A stretch of DNA of 64,000 nucleotides, from NCBI GenBank assembly GCA_017643925.1, contig JAEPML010000003.1:1-64000 (forward strand), written 5' to 3'. Positions 52,164 to 61,363 of the stretch are shown piece after piece. Numbering within the stretch: position 1 is the first letter of the stretch; every line of letters begins with the position of its first letter. The position numbers and the translations under genes were made by a program. The stretch comes from Roseibium sp. Its GTDB lineage: Bacteria > Pseudomonadota > Alphaproteobacteria > Rhizobiales > Stappiaceae. Below the pieces are notes generated by a model. It was not told the DNA's origin, made no database searches, and saw only the letters and a program-made list of their open reading frames with translations.

Positions 52164-53987
52164 ATGTTTCAAGCCTTTGACATGACCATTTCAGGGAAAA
52201 AAGCATTCAGAATGACGATACGCCGCATCATTTTCGCTTCCTTGCTGCTTGTGAGTTTTGTCGGTCTGGCCGCGCTGATGACCGTTACCCTGTCTCCGGG
52301 CGGTTACTCCTCCCTGGACGTATTCATTCTCGTCTGTTTCATGGTGACCCTGCCATGGACAATCATCGGCTTCTGGAATGCGGTCATCGGGCTCTTGGTG
52401 ATGCGCCTGGCACGGGATCCTGTTCAAACTGTCTGTCCCATCACACCCGGTGATGCCGGCAAACCGCTCAAGAGCTCAACCGCGCTTTTGTCTTGCGTCA
52501 AGGACGAGGACGCAGCAGCCCTTGAAGTCAATCTCAGCACGATGGTCTCGCACCTGATCCGTTCGGGAGAAGCAAGCCATTTCACGCTTTATGTTCTCAG
52601 CGACACGACCTTGGACGAGGTCGCGCTGCAGGAACAGGAAATGTTCGAACGCCTGACCGAGCGGTTTGCCGGTCAATTCGACATCAAGTACCGCCGCCGC
52701 TCCAAGAATACAGGCTACAAGGCCGGCAACGTCGAGGACTTCTGCGACCGATGGGGCGCCGGACACGACTTCGCGCTGGTTCTGGATGCCGACAGCTACA
52801 TGTCCGCGGATGCTATCCTGGGCCTTGTCCGCCGCATGGAAGAAAACCCGAAGCTCGGTATCCTGCAAAGCCTCGTGGTCGGCCTGCCGACCGACAGTGC
52901 CTTTGCCCGGATCTTCCAGTTCGGCATGCGACTGGGCATGCGCTCCTACACGATTGGCAGCGCCTGGTGGCAAGGCGATTGCGGTCCCTATTGGGGACAT
53001 AACGCGGTCCTCAGGCTGAAGCCGTTCATGGAACACTGCCGTCTTCCCGTCTTGCCTGGAAAGGGGCCGTTGTCCGGCACCATTTTGTCCCACGATCAGG
53101 TGGAAGCGGCGCTGATGCGCCGTGCGGGCTACGATGTGCGGGTCCTGCCACTGGAAACCGGCAGCTACGAAGCCAACCCGCCCCATTTGCTGGAGTTCAT
53201 CCGCCGGGACCTGCGCTGGTGCCAGGGCAACCTGCAATATCGTCGCCTGTTGGCGATGCCCGGCCTGAAGCCGGTCAGCCGTGCGCAGCTGTTCCTGGCC
53301 ATCCTGATGTTCCTCGGCTCGCCCGCCTGGATCGGATTCATGACTGGCGCCGCTGTTCTTGGAATGACGACCGATTATGCCCCCTACAGGGCTGACACGG
53401 GCGCCGTCCTGTTCTTCACCGTTCTGACAATGGTGTTTGCACCCAAGCTCGCAACGGTAGTTGACGTCCTGGCGAGGCCAGATTTGCGCCGGGCCTTCGG
53501 CGGACCTGTCCGGGTTGTTCTGAGTGTCGGTCTGGAAATTCTCTATTCGGCAATGCTGGCGCCGATCATGGCTGTGTCACACACGCTCTTCATGGCCGGG
53601 CTCGCATTCGGAAAGACCATTGGATGGGGCGCACAGGCCCGCGGAGTTCAACGCCTGCCGCTGGCGCTGACCATGAGCAAACTCTGGCCGCAGACCCTGT
53701 TTGGCCTTCTTGGGCTTGCCTGGTTGTCCGGTCAGTCCCTGTCGCTCGTCTGGCCGGTAATTCCGGTTGCGGTCGGTCCGCTTCTGGCGGTGCTGATTGC
53801 AGTGTCGACATCGACGGGCACACTCGGCAGACTGGCAATGCGAACGACGCTCTGGCGCATACCGGAAGAGACACGACCACCGGAAGATCTTGCAGATCTG
53901 CACCTGCCGGCCCTGTCGAAAGGACGCACGCCGGATGCAGACAGCGCATCTATCGGGCAGGGCGATCCGAAACCAGCGGAAGCCTGA
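52164..53987 (+). CDS. OpgH/MdoH-like glucan glucosyltransferase
   Basis: A 607-residue GT2 membrane enzyme: two N-terminal helices, then KDEDAAALEVNL, KNTGYKAGNVEDFCDR, the DAD metal motif (VLDADSYMSADA), WWQGDCGPYWGHNAVLR, SHDQVEAALMRRAGY and RRDLRWCQGNLQYRRL, followed by about five C-terminal helices. This order is that of OpgH, which makes beta-1,2-linked periplasmic glucan backbones from UDP-glucose. No opgG is adjacent. Start 52164 has GGAAG upstream; longer starts are possible. Divergent from the pterin-like operon by about 100 bp. Confidence 0.85.
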   Translation: MFQAFDMTISGKKAFRMTIRRIIFASLLLVSFVGLAALMTVTLSPGGYSSLDVFILVCFMVTLPWTIIGFWNAVIGLLVMRLARDPVQTVCPITPGDAGKPLKSSTALLSCVKDEDAAALEVNLSTMVSHLIRSGEASHFTLYVLSDTTLDEVALQEQEMFERLTERFAGQFDIKYRRRSKNTGYKAGNVEDFCDRWGAGHDFALVLDADSYMSADAILGLVRRMEENPKLGILQSLVVGLPTDSAFARIFQFGMRLGMRSYTIGSAWWQGDCGPYWGHNAVLRLKPFMEHCRLPVLPGKGPLSGTILSHDQVEAALMRRAGYDVRVLPLETGSYEANPPHLLEFIRRDLRWCQGNLQYRRLLAMPGLKPVSRAQLFLAILMFLGSPAWIGFMTGAAVLGMTTDYAPYRADTGAVLFFTVLTMVFAPKLATVVDVLARPDLRRAFGGPVRVVLSVGLEILYSAMLAPIMAVSHTLFMAGLAFGKTIGWGAQARGVQRLPLALTMSKLWPQTLFGLLGLAWLSGQSLSLVWPVIPVAVGPLLAVLIAVSTSTGTLGRLAMRTTLWRIPEETRPPEDLADLHLPALSKGRTPDADSASIGQGDPKPAEA

Positions 53988-53992
53988 ATCAG

Positions 53993-54020
53993 AAAAAGAC
54001 CGGTCACCACCGGTCTTTTT
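53993..54020. terminator. Bidirectional intrinsic terminator
   Basis: Twelve-bp perfect stem AAAAAGACCGGT/ACCGGTCTTTTT with a CACC loop. T-runs on both strands serve the convergent opgH-like and ptsN genes. Confidence 0.9.
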
Positions 54021-54037
54021 TTCTGGATACGAACCGA

Positions 54038-54505
54038 TTAAGCAGCGTTGGAAGACGCGATCGGCTGTGTCAAAAGCTCGAAGATTTCTTTTTTGTCGGC
54101 CGTGCCGCGCAGGCCTTGCGTAACGGCATTGTCGCGCAATTGGCGCGCGATCCGTGCCAGGGCCTTCAAGTGGTCGGCACCGGCACTCTCCGGAGCCAGC
54201 AGCAGAAACACCAGATCCACCGGCTGATCATCAAGGGAATCGAAATCGACCGGGCTTTCGAGTTTTGCAAACAGGCCGACAAGACGATCCAGACGTGTCA
54301 GCTTGCCATGCGGAATCGCGATACCGTGGCCAACGCCAGTTGAACCAAGGCGCTCGCGCTGCAAAAGCGTGTCAAAAATTTCCCGTTCGGAAAGGCCCGT
54401 AAGCTCCGCAGCCTTTGCGGAGAGTTCCTGAATAGCCTGTTTCTTGCTCTTGACTTTCAGCCCGGCAATTACCGCATCGTTGCTCAGAAGATCACTGAGA
54501 TCCAT
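54038..54505 (-). CDS. ptsN: Nitrogen-PTS EIIA component
   Basis: A 155-residue EIIANtr. The phosphorylated His is in GIAIPHGK; LQRERLGSTGVGHG and VFLLLAPESAGADHLKALARI are typical. It receives phosphate from NPr and regulates potassium transport, the stringent response and carbon/nitrogen balance. Located after hpf in the classical rpoN-hpf-ptsN order; transcription is shared or sequential on the minus strand. Confidence 0.95.
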   Translation of the reverse strand: MDLSDLLSNDAVIAGLKVKSKKQAIQELSAKAAELTGLSEREIFDTLLQRERLGSTGVGHGIAIPHGKLTRLDRLVGLFAKLESPVDFDSLDDQPVDLVFLLLAPESAGADHLKALARIARQLRDNAVTQGLRGTADKKEIFELLTQPIASSNAA

Positions 54506-54566
54506 AAGTTCGCCTACAAGTTTCGGATGCCGGCTCCCAGCGAGGAGCCGGCCCCGTTAGTGTATT

Positions 54567-55154
54567 TTATTCGGCAGCCTCACTGGCCACCAATGCGGGA
54601 TCTATCCACCCAATATTGCCATCCTGCCGGCGATAAACAACGTTGACACCGCCATTTGCCGCATTTTTGAACATGACGACCGGGGCTTCGGTCAGATCCA
54701 GCTCCATAACCGCCATGCCAACGGTCATGGTTTTGACTTTCGCCGACGTCTCGGCAATGACGAGCGGATTGAAATCCGCCGGCACTTCCTCATCCTCATC
54801 AGGAGAGGCGAGCACGTAAGCTGCTGCTTCCAGCGCATCCCGGCCGTTGCCGTTATGGCTGTGATGATCCTTCAACTTGCGCTTATAGCGCCGCAACCTT
54901 TTTTCGATCTTGTCAGCAGCCTGATCAAAACTGTTGCGCGGGTCCTGATCTTGCGCAGACACCTGAAGCACAATGCCGGTGTCAAGGTGCAGGCTGCACT
55001 CGGACTTGAAGCCCGTGCCCTCCCTACTCATCGTAACGTGGCCGGTGAAGCCGCCTGTAAAATATTTTGACAGGGCATCTTCGATTCGGTCTGTGATGTG
55101 CTCGCGCATTGCATCGCCGACATCAACATTCTTACCCGAAATCCGCAAAGCCAT
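54567..55154 (-). CDS. hpf: Long-form ribosome hibernation promoting factor
   Basis: A 195-residue protein: N-terminal HPF/RaiA domain (RISGKNVDVGDAMREHITDRI, then DKIEKRLRRYKRKLKDHH), a flexible linker, and the C-terminal dimerisation domain (TVGMAVMELDLTEAPVVMFKNA, VVYRRQDGNIGWIDP). It inactivates ribosomes as 100S dimers in stationary phase. Start 55154 (MALRISG) has GAGGT upstream. The 290-bp region upstream (55155-55446) holds its own promoter. Confidence 0.95.
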   Translation of the reverse strand: MALRISGKNVDVGDAMREHITDRIEDALSKYFTGGFTGHVTMSREGTGFKSECSLHLDTGIVLQVSAQDQDPRNSFDQAADKIEKRLRRYKRKLKDHHSHNGNGRDALEAAAYVLASPDEDEEVPADFNPLVIAETSAKVKTMTVGMAVMELDLTEAPVVMFKNAANGGVNVVYRRQDGNIGWIDPALVASEAAE

Positions 55155-55446
55155 GGGGACCTCTTTTTCTTCTATTGACCGATAGGTCACCAGCGTTGCC
55201 GCCGGTGTTGAAACGCGAGACGCTTCAAGCTTACAGAATGGACCAGTAAGCGCCGAAGCGCCATCCCCTCATTACGCCATGAGGGCGGTGCTATAATTGC
55301 GGTAACGCAAAGAGTCAATTGAATATCAGGTTTCCTGACATTCCTTTGAAAACTCCCGCGTAAAATCAACGCTTTGTTTCAGTGGAAATCTCGGCCTTTT
55401 GCGAAAATCGGCAGGCCTTGCCGCACCCAAAGACCAGCCGCGACAT

Positions 55447-57003
55447 CTAAATGCGCGCGTTTTTCTCCCGGCGGCGCTGGACTGAAGAACCTATTTTCAT
55501 CGCTTCGCGGTACTTCGCGACCGTCCTGCGTGCGATATCGATGCCGTCATCCTTCAGAACCTTGACAATCGTGTCATCCGACAGGATGGCCTTGGGCTCC
55601 TCGGCATCAATCATCTGCTTGATCCGATGGCGAACGGCCTCTGCGGAATGGGCGTCACCGCCGACAGTCGCCGAAATGGCCGAGGAGAAGAAGTATTTCA
55701 GTTCATAGATACCACGCGGGGTCGCCATGTACTTGTTGGATGTCACCCGGCTGACGGTTGATTCATGCATGGAGATGGCATCGGCGACGGTCTTCAGGTT
55801 GAGGGGACGCAGATGTTCGATACCGTAGGTCAGGAACCCGTCCTGCTGGCGCACGATCTCCGTTGAAACCTTCAGGATTGTCTTGGCGCGCTGGTCCAGG
55901 CTCTTTGCCAGCCAGTTTGCCGTCTGGAGCGATTCGGTGAGGTATTCCTTCTCCGTTTCGTTCCGGGCCGTCTTGATCACCTTTGCATAGTAGGTCTGGT
56001 TGACCAGCACCTTGGGCAACGTGTCCGAATTCAGCTCGACGGTCCATGTGCCGTCATTGGCAGGACGCACGAAAACGTCCGGAACCACCGGTTGCACGAG
56101 CGATGCGCCGTACACACTGCCGGGTTTCGGGTCCAGGGCCCGGATCTCCGAGATCATCTCGATCAGGTCTTCGTCATCGACGCGGCACAGGCGCTTGAGC
56201 GCGGCAAGATCTCTCTTTGCCAGCAACTCGATGTTTTCAATGAGGGCTTCCATGGCAGGATCAAAGCGGTTTTTCTCGATCAGCTGCAGTTTGAGGCACT
56301 CGGCCAGGTCGCGCGCAAACACGCCAGCCGGTTCAAAGGTCTGCAGAACACCGAGGACGCGTTCGATCCTGTCGAGGTCCACGCCCAGCGTTTCCGCGAC
56401 CTCTCCAAGGTCCTGGTAAAGATAACCGTTCTCGTCCAGCGAATTGATGAGATGACCGCCGATCAGCTTGTCGGTCTCTTCGCTCAAGGCCAGTTGCATC
56501 TGGTCTTCTAGGGTCGTGACCAGAGACGCCTCCTCGGCAACGAAAGCTTCCAGATTATAGTCCTCGGAAGCCGCGCTGCTGGTGGCGTTCTTGTAGCTGT
56601 CTCCGCCTTTCAGCAGCGCTGGATCAGGAGACACCGGGACACCGGGCTCATCCGGGAAAACGTTGCCCAGATCCGTGTCCATGCGCGATGCAATCGCCTC
56701 GGACCCGGTTTCCAGATCGCTTTGCATCCAGTCGCCCGAATCCGGTTCGTCTCCGGAGGAAGATGCGTTCTGCGACAGATCGACTTGTTCGCCGTTGGCA
56801 CTCCCGTCGGCTTCATTGGTCGTGACCGCGCCTTCGGTCTCCCCAGCGCCCTTTTCAAGGAGGGGATTCTTCTCCAGCTCAGCCTCAACATAGGCAACGA
56901 GATCGAGATTGGACATCTGCAACAGCTTGATCGCCTGCATGAGCTGCGGCGTCATGATCAGCGACTGGCTCTGTCGCATCTCCAGCTTTGTTGAAATGGC
57001 CAT
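55447..57003 (-). CDS. rpoN: RNA polymerase sigma-54 factor
   Basis: A 518-residue sigma-54. Region I is Gln/Leu-rich (LEMRQSQSLIMTPQLMQAIKLLQMSNLDL), region II acidic (about 60-130), and region III holds the core-binding domain, the HTH (VADAISMHESTVSRVTSNKYM) and the RpoN box ARRTVAKYRE near the C-terminus. It directs nitrogen, carbon and motility genes with AAA+ activators. The gene order lptB-rpoN-hpf-ptsN is the usual one in alphaproteobacteria. Confidence 0.97.
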   Translation of the reverse strand: MAISTKLEMRQSQSLIMTPQLMQAIKLLQMSNLDLVAYVEAELEKNPLLEKGAGETEGAVTTNEADGSANGEQVDLSQNASSSGDEPDSGDWMQSDLETGSEAIASRMDTDLGNVFPDEPGVPVSPDPALLKGGDSYKNATSSAASEDYNLEAFVAEEASLVTTLEDQMQLALSEETDKLIGGHLINSLDENGYLYQDLGEVAETLGVDLDRIERVLGVLQTFEPAGVFARDLAECLKLQLIEKNRFDPAMEALIENIELLAKRDLAALKRLCRVDDEDLIEMISEIRALDPKPGSVYGASLVQPVVPDVFVRPANDGTWTVELNSDTLPKVLVNQTYYAKVIKTARNETEKEYLTESLQTANWLAKSLDQRAKTILKVSTEIVRQQDGFLTYGIEHLRPLNLKTVADAISMHESTVSRVTSNKYMATPRGIYELKYFFSSAISATVGGDAHSAEAVRHRIKQMIDAEEPKAILSDDTIVKVLKDDGIDIARRTVAKYREAMKIGSSVQRRREKNARI

Positions 57004-57091
57004 GTAATTCCCGGGCGCCCGTTATGTCGTTTTGGTCTGCTTTTTGCTTAAGGCTACAGACACACTCTATAACTTAGCTGAACGCCTGTCA

Positions 57092-57889
57092 TCAAAGCGT
57101 AAATTGTTCACCCAGATAAAGTCGGCGAACGTCCGGATTGGTGACAATTTCCTGGGGGAGGCCTTCGGTGAGCACTTCACCCGCGGCAATGATATAGGCC
57201 CGGTCGATCAGACCGAGCGTCTCGCGCACATTGTGATCGGTAATCAGAACACCGATCCCGCGCTGCGTGAGGTGACGCACCAGCTGCTGGATGTCACCGA
57301 CGGCAATCGGATCAATACCGGCAAACGGTTCGTCAAGAAGCATGAAGGACGGCCGGCTGGCCAGCGCCCGGGCAATCTCAACGCGCCGGCGCTCACCACC
57401 CGACAGCGCGATGCTCGGAGACTTGCGCAAATGGGTGAGACCGAATTCGGCAAGCAGGGAATCGAGATCCTCGCGCCGTTTCTGACGATTGGGTTCGATC
57501 ACTTCCAGGACGGCACGAATGTTTTCCTCAACCGTCAGCCCACGAAAAATCGAGGCCTCCTGCGGAAGGTAACCGATCCCAAGTCGCGCACGCCGGTACA
57601 TGGGCATGCGGGTGATGTTGAAGCCTTCCAGCGAGATCTGGCCCTGGTCGGGGCGGATCAGGCCGGTAATCATGTAAAACGTGGTTGTCTTGCCGGCACC
57701 GTTCGGCCCCAGCAAGCCAACAGCCTCGCCCGGCTTGACATAGAGGCTGACATATTTGACGACCTGTCGGCGGCCATATGTCTTGCCGATCCCCTCCACG
57801 ACAAGTGCCTGCGACAAGTCCTGATCCTGGCCGGTCGTTTCCGGCGCAGTACCCTGGTGCAGGTTATATTCAGAGGAGCTTATCTTCAC
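57092..57889 (-). CDS. lptB: LPS transport ATPase LptB
   Basis: A 265-residue ABC ATPase: Walker [11 protein letters not shown]-loop [17 protein letters not shown], signature [15 protein letters not shown], Walker [15 protein letters not shown]-loop [10 protein letters not shown]. Energises LptBFG extraction of LPS from the inner membrane. The N-terminus is uncertain: the frame is open to TTG 57964, which would add 25 residues but lacks a ribosome-binding site; GTG 57889 has GGACG upstream. Follows lptA. Confidence 0.95.
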   Translation of the reverse strand: MKISSSEYNLHQGTAPETTGQDQDLSQALVVEGIGKTYGRRQVVKYVSLYVKPGEAVGLLGPNGAGKTTTFYMITGLIRPDQGQISLEGFNITRMPMYRRARLGIGYLPQEASIFRGLTVEENIRAVLEVIEPNRQKRREDLDSLLAEFGLTHLRKSPSIALSGGERRRVEIARALASRPSFMLLDEPFAGIDPIAVGDIQQLVRHLTQRGIGVLITDHNVRETLGLIDRAYIIAAGEVLTEGLPQEIVTNPDVRRLYLGEQFTL

Positions 57890-57971
57890 CGATGCTACGT
57901 CCGTCCGATCCTTGAGCAGCTTCACATAAGGTCTGAAAGGACCACTGTCGAGTGGCCCGGTCAAACTAACT

Positions 57972-58547
57972 TTAGTCGCTGTTCACGCTGTTGGGTAGGA
58001 TGCGAACCTTGACGCGCCCGCTGCCGCCTGTGTTCGAGTCACCGGCCACCTGGCCCTTCACGGCCGTAAGATTGGCCTGGCCGGTTTTCAGGTTCACGAT
58101 GAGCTTGTTGCCGACCACCACATTGGGGCCCTGGCTCAGAACAACTTCCCGCCCGGTCATGACCATGACTTCGCGGGCCATGTCGAAGCTTGCGGCATCG
58201 CCCTTGGCGGTCTGATCCTTTGAGGCGATGTAGACACCACCGGCAGCCTCCAGACGGGAGATACGCTGCTGCACGGCGTTGCCGGATGTCGCGCTGCCGC
58301 TACCGGCATAAAAGACCTTCAGCCGCTGCGTCTTGAGGCTGGTTTCACCCTGAATGACGACCACATCACCGACAAAGGTGGCGGTGCTGTTGCCGTCCTC
58401 AACACGCAATTCGCTTGCCTCGATCTCGATCGGCTCGCCGTCGTTGGACCCGAAGCCGGCAAAAGCATCGGAGAAAGTCTGGGCCTGGGCCGCATTCATC
58501 GACAACACAGCCGCCGTTGCGATCAACAGGCGTTTGAAGAATGCCAT
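57972..58547 (-). CDS. lptA: Periplasmic LPS bridge protein LptA
   Basis: A 191-residue protein with a signal peptide ([22 protein letters not shown]) and an OstA/LptA beta-jellyroll: [73 protein letters not shown]. Carries LPS across the periplasm. ATG 58547 follows the lptC stop by a few bases, with AAGGA inside lptC. Confidence 0.9.
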   Translation of the reverse strand: MAFFKRLLIATAAVLSMNAAQAQTFSDAFAGFGSNDGEPIEIEASELRVEDGNSTATFVGDVVVIQGETSLKTQRLKVFYAGSGSATSGNAVQQRISRLEAAGGVYIASKDQTAKGDAASFDMAREVMVMTGREVVLSQGPNVVVGNKLIVNLKTGQANLTAVKGQVAGDSNTGGSGRVKVRILPNSVNSD

Positions 58548-58550
58548 CAC

Positions 58551-59201
58551 TTATTGTCCTTCCGATGCCGGATTGAGCGTCATCTTGATCCCGTCCGTGA
58601 ACCGCACAAGACCCTTGTTCTGATCATAGGAGATTCTGCCCGCTTGAACACGGCCCTGGTCCGACCGAATTTGAATTGGGGTGGAGGTCGACAGGGCGCC
58701 ATTGTTGAGATCAATCGAAACCTCGGTCAGGTCAACCTTGTAGCCCTCGCTCCAGTCGAGCTGGATCCCGTCATAGAGCCTCAGGGTCTCCTGCGCGTTG
58801 TTATATGTGCCCTTGAGTGCAACGATCTCTGCGCTTTCATCCTGGCCCAGGACAATGTCAGCCCGGATGGTTTCGAGATCGATGATCCTCGGGTCACTCA
58901 ACCGCTGGATTGCCCTGCGCGCGGTCACCTTGTAGGACCTGTCGCCATCATGGCCGGAAAGTTCCGGATGGTCCATGACAAGACCTTCACTGGTGAGCAT
59001 CAGGTTGGCAGCGCCGAAACTGCCAAGAATGTTGAACATCACGACAGCACCGATCATCCCCGCCAGGATCAGAAATCCGATCGCGGGAAAAACCCAGCGC
59101 AACAGGCGCACGACCAGGCTGTGCCTGCGAGCTGCCCGTTGCGCCTTGTTGTAGTGCCGCCTGACGGACGCACCGCCCATGGGTTCACTGATGCTCAACA
59201 A
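58551..59201 (-). CDS. lptC: LPS export protein LptC
   Basis: A 216-residue protein with one N-terminal membrane helix (LLRWVFPAIGFLILAGMIGAVVMF) and a periplasmic LptC-type domain (KVTARRAIQRLSDPRIIDLETIRADIVL). It accepts LPS from LptBFG and passes it to LptA. Probable TTG start (59201 or 59198) after GAGGAG; ATG 59180 is the alternative. Confidence 0.85.
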   Translation of the reverse strand: MLSISEPMGGASVRRHYNKAQRAARRHSLVVRLLRWVFPAIGFLILAGMIGAVVMFNILGSFGAANLMLTSEGLVMDHPELSGHDGDRSYKVTARRAIQRLSDPRIIDLETIRADIVLGQDESAEIVALKGTYNNAQETLRLYDGIQLDWSEGYKVDLTEVSIDLNNGALSTSTPIQIRSDQGRVQAGRISYDQNKGLVRFTDGIKMTLNPASEGQ

Positions 59202-59253
59202 GGTCTCCTCTTGTACGCAAAGCCGGTTTCACTATCCGGCTCGTCTGCCTCAA

Positions 59254-59874
59254 CTACGAGTGCGCGAAGATATCGTTTTCTTCCCAGCCTTTGAGATCAA
59301 GTTCCGCGCGGGTCGGCAGAAATTCAAAACAGGCCTTTGCAATATGCGTGCGTTCTTCCCGGTCGAGCATGAACTCAAGCTTTTCCTTCAACGCATGCAG
59401 ATAAAGTACGTCCGACGCCGCGTAAGACAACTGGGCGTCCGAAAGCGTTTCCGCCGCCCAGTCCGAGCTCTGCTGCTGCTTGGACAATTCAACACCCAAC
59501 AATTCGCGCGTTATATCCTTAAGGCCATGCCGATCCGTATAGGTTCGAACGAGCTTCGACGCGATTTTCGTGCACCAGACAGGCTGGACTTCGATGTTCA
59601 GATAGTGGCGAAGCACTGCAACATCAAACCGGGCGAAGTGGAAAATTTTGGGTTTTGACACATCGGTCATCAAGGCCGCGAGGTTCGGTGCTTCTGTCTG
59701 GCCCCGTGCAATCTGGACCACATCGGCGGATCCATCGCCCGGTGACAGCTGCACCACACACAACCGGTCCCGGTGCGGGTTCAGCCCGAGCGTCTCTGAA
59801 TCAACCGCCACGGCATTGGCCGTCTCGTAGGCTTTCAGATCCGGCAGGTCGCCCTTGTGGTAACGGATGGTCAT
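59254..59874 (-). CDS. Ribonuclease D-like 3'-5' exonuclease
   Basis: A 206-residue DEDDy exonuclease without the HRDC domains of full RNase D. Exo I has AVAVDSETLGLN, Exo II KIFHFARFDVAVL, Exo III QLSYAASDVLYL with the Tyr. The family in alphaproteobacteria trims RNA 3' ends, and a free-standing exonuclease upstream of lptC is usual. Start 59874 (MTIRYHKGD) is the conserved one; 59940 would add 22 residues. Confidence 0.9.
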   Translation of the reverse strand: MTIRYHKGDLPDLKAYETANAVAVDSETLGLNPHRDRLCVVQLSPGDGSADVVQIARGQTEAPNLAALMTDVSKPKIFHFARFDVAVLRHYLNIEVQPVWCTKIASKLVRTYTDRHGLKDITRELLGVELSKQQQSSDWAAETLSDAQLSYAASDVLYLHALKEKLEFMLDREERTHIAKACFEFLPTRAELDLKGWEENDIFAHS

Positions 59875-59999
59875 GGGGTGCGGTCTCCTGTTGCCGTCCG
59901 GCTCGGTGCTGTTTGTGAAATCCTCCGTCAGGTAAATCATGCCTGCCGTCGAGGCAAGCTTTTACCGTCGGCCGGCCAGGTGGAAATGCACCGGGATTG

Positions 60000-60458
60000 T
60001 CACTTCTTGACCCTGAATGCCTCGTGGCAGGTCTTGCAGGTGCCGGCCACCTTGCCGAAGGCCCCGGCAACAGCTTGCTTGTCAGCCCCCTGATCGGCGA
60101 GCGCCTTCATGTCCAGGGCATAGGCCTGAAGCTCGTCGGAAATTGCTGCGAACCGGGTCCAGTCGGTCCAGATGGCTGGACTGGCTTCCGTCGGTTTCTG
60201 CAGACTTCCTTCGGGGAACAGCTCGGTCAAGGCGTCACCTGCATACCCCGCGATTGCCTCACCCGCCTTGGCGACCAGGGCCGGATCAACATCAGGGCTC
60301 GTCTTGAGCATCTGGCCGACGGCTTTCATGTTCTTGCCGATCGCCGACATGGCATCCATGCGTTCCTTGACGATCCCGGTCGCACCACCATGGGCAAAGG
60401 CTGCACCTGTTGCCAGCAAACCGGCGAACGCGATCAAAGTCATCTGTCTGGTCGACAT
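60000..60458 (-). CDS. Cytochrome c' (c-prime) family protein
   Basis: A 152-residue periplasmic four-helix cytochrome. Signal peptide MSTRQMTLIAFAGLLATGAAFA, then IVKERMDAMSAIGKNMKAVGQM and IWTDWTRFAA, ending GTCKTCHEAFRVKK with the C-terminal CKTCH haem site. Binds NO or CO and protects against nitrosative stress in other bacteria. 24 bp behind the CueR-like gene; may share its transcript. Confidence 0.9.
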   Translation of the reverse strand: MSTRQMTLIAFAGLLATGAAFAHGGATGIVKERMDAMSAIGKNMKAVGQMLKTSPDVDPALVAKAGEAIAGYAGDALTELFPEGSLQKPTEASPAIWTDWTRFAAISDELQAYALDMKALADQGADKQAVAGAFGKVAGTCKTCHEAFRVKK

Positions 60459-60482
60459 TCGTCATCGTTCCTTTCAAAAAAT

Positions 60483-60878
60483 CTATCGATCCGCTTCGCC
60501 CGCCAGGTCATCAATGATCGGACAGGTCGGGCGGTCATCGCCGTGACACGCATCGGAGAGCGTCGTCAGCACCTTCTTGAGCGATTGCAGTTCGGAAATT
60601 TTCCGGTCGACTTCACGGATCTTCGACTGGGTTATGGCCTTGACGTCGGCGCTGGCCCGGTCGCCGTCCTCATAGAGCGACAAGAGTTCACGACATTCTT
60701 CAATGGAAAAGCCGAGGCTTCGGGACCGTTGCAGGAACTTCAATCGCTGCAGATCGGTCTCAGAGAAATCGCGATACCCGTTGTCGCTGCGCAGAGGGCG
60801 GACAAGTCCGATGTCCTCGTAGTACCGGATCGTCTTGACCGGCAGTTGGCTCTGTTCGGAGGCTGTCCCGATATTCAT
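60483..60878 (-). CDS. MerR-family copper-responsive regulator (CueR/HmrR-like)
   Basis: A 131-residue MerR protein: HTH NIGTASEQSQLPVKTIRYYEDIGLVRP, coiled coil with REVDRKISELQSLKKVLTTL, and the C-terminal metal loop CHGDDRPTCPII, matching the two-Cys loop of Cu(I) sensors. Start 60878 (MNIGTAS) has GGAAACGG upstream; 60899 would add seven residues. Controlled by its own operator, described below. No copA is seen nearby. Confidence 0.85.
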   Translation of the reverse strand: MNIGTASEQSQLPVKTIRYYEDIGLVRPLRSDNGYRDFSETDLQRLKFLQRSRSLGFSIEECRELLSLYEDGDRASADVKAITQSKIREVDRKISELQSLKKVLTTLSDACHGDDRPTCPIIDDLAGEADR

Positions 60879-60962
60879 ACCGTTTCCAAGCAGTTTCATT
60901 TATTGTGGTCACGGCGAAATGGGGTGACCAATTTCACGGACAGGCTTTGCCTGAGCCCGCCC

Positions 60963-60994
60963 CTTTTAAAGCTTCCAGTCACTGGAAGGTCAAG
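60963..60994 (-). promoter_or_regulatory. MerR/CueR-type operator-promoter
   Basis: On the minus strand TTGACC (60993-60988) is followed 19 bp later by TAAAAG (60968-60963). The long spacer contains the dyad CTTCCAGT-c-ACTGGAAG (60972-60988). A 19-bp spacer with a central dyad is the hallmark of MerR-activated promoters. It points at the regulator gene, about 85 bp downstream, implying autoregulation. Confidence 0.75.
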
Positions 60995-61301
60995 AGCGGA
61001 GGTTGAAATGGGGTGTCTGGCCTTCCCTTCAAACAACCTGACCCACGTGATGTGAGGCCTGAAACTTGTCCAATTGAGGACTTCGCGACATAGGCGGCTT
61101 GATCCTGCAGGGCAAAACACTTTTGCCTCAAAGCCAACCTACCCGTCCCCGGTTGACCGGGCGACAATCCGATCTTCTCTTAAGTTGCTAATATTATTGA
61201 TTTTTTTCAAACGCACCGCGAGACTTGATTGTCACGGCGCCCTCAACTGATTTTCAAACCGTACGCGAGGTTACGATCCGCCCTTGTACTCGCCCGACAA
61301 T
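60995..61301. other. Non-coding stretch before lldD
   Basis: No supported gene. A 14-codon ORF at 61008-61052 has GGAGG upstream and could be a leader peptide, but its short length prevents a call. Confidence 0.35.
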
Positions 61302-61324
61302 ATTGGTAAGAAAATATTACCAAT
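61302..61324. promoter_or_regulatory. Inverted repeat before lldD, probable operator
   Basis: ATTGGTAA (61302-61309) and TTACCAAT (61317-61324) form perfect 8-bp arms around a 7-bp spacer, about 40 bp before the lldD start. TTGGT...ACCAA dyads are typical of GntR/FadR-type lactate regulators (LldR); no regulator gene is adjacent. Confidence 0.6.
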
Positions 61325-61363
61325 TTGAATTTGACCTCTTCGGGACCGACAAAGGGCTTTCTC

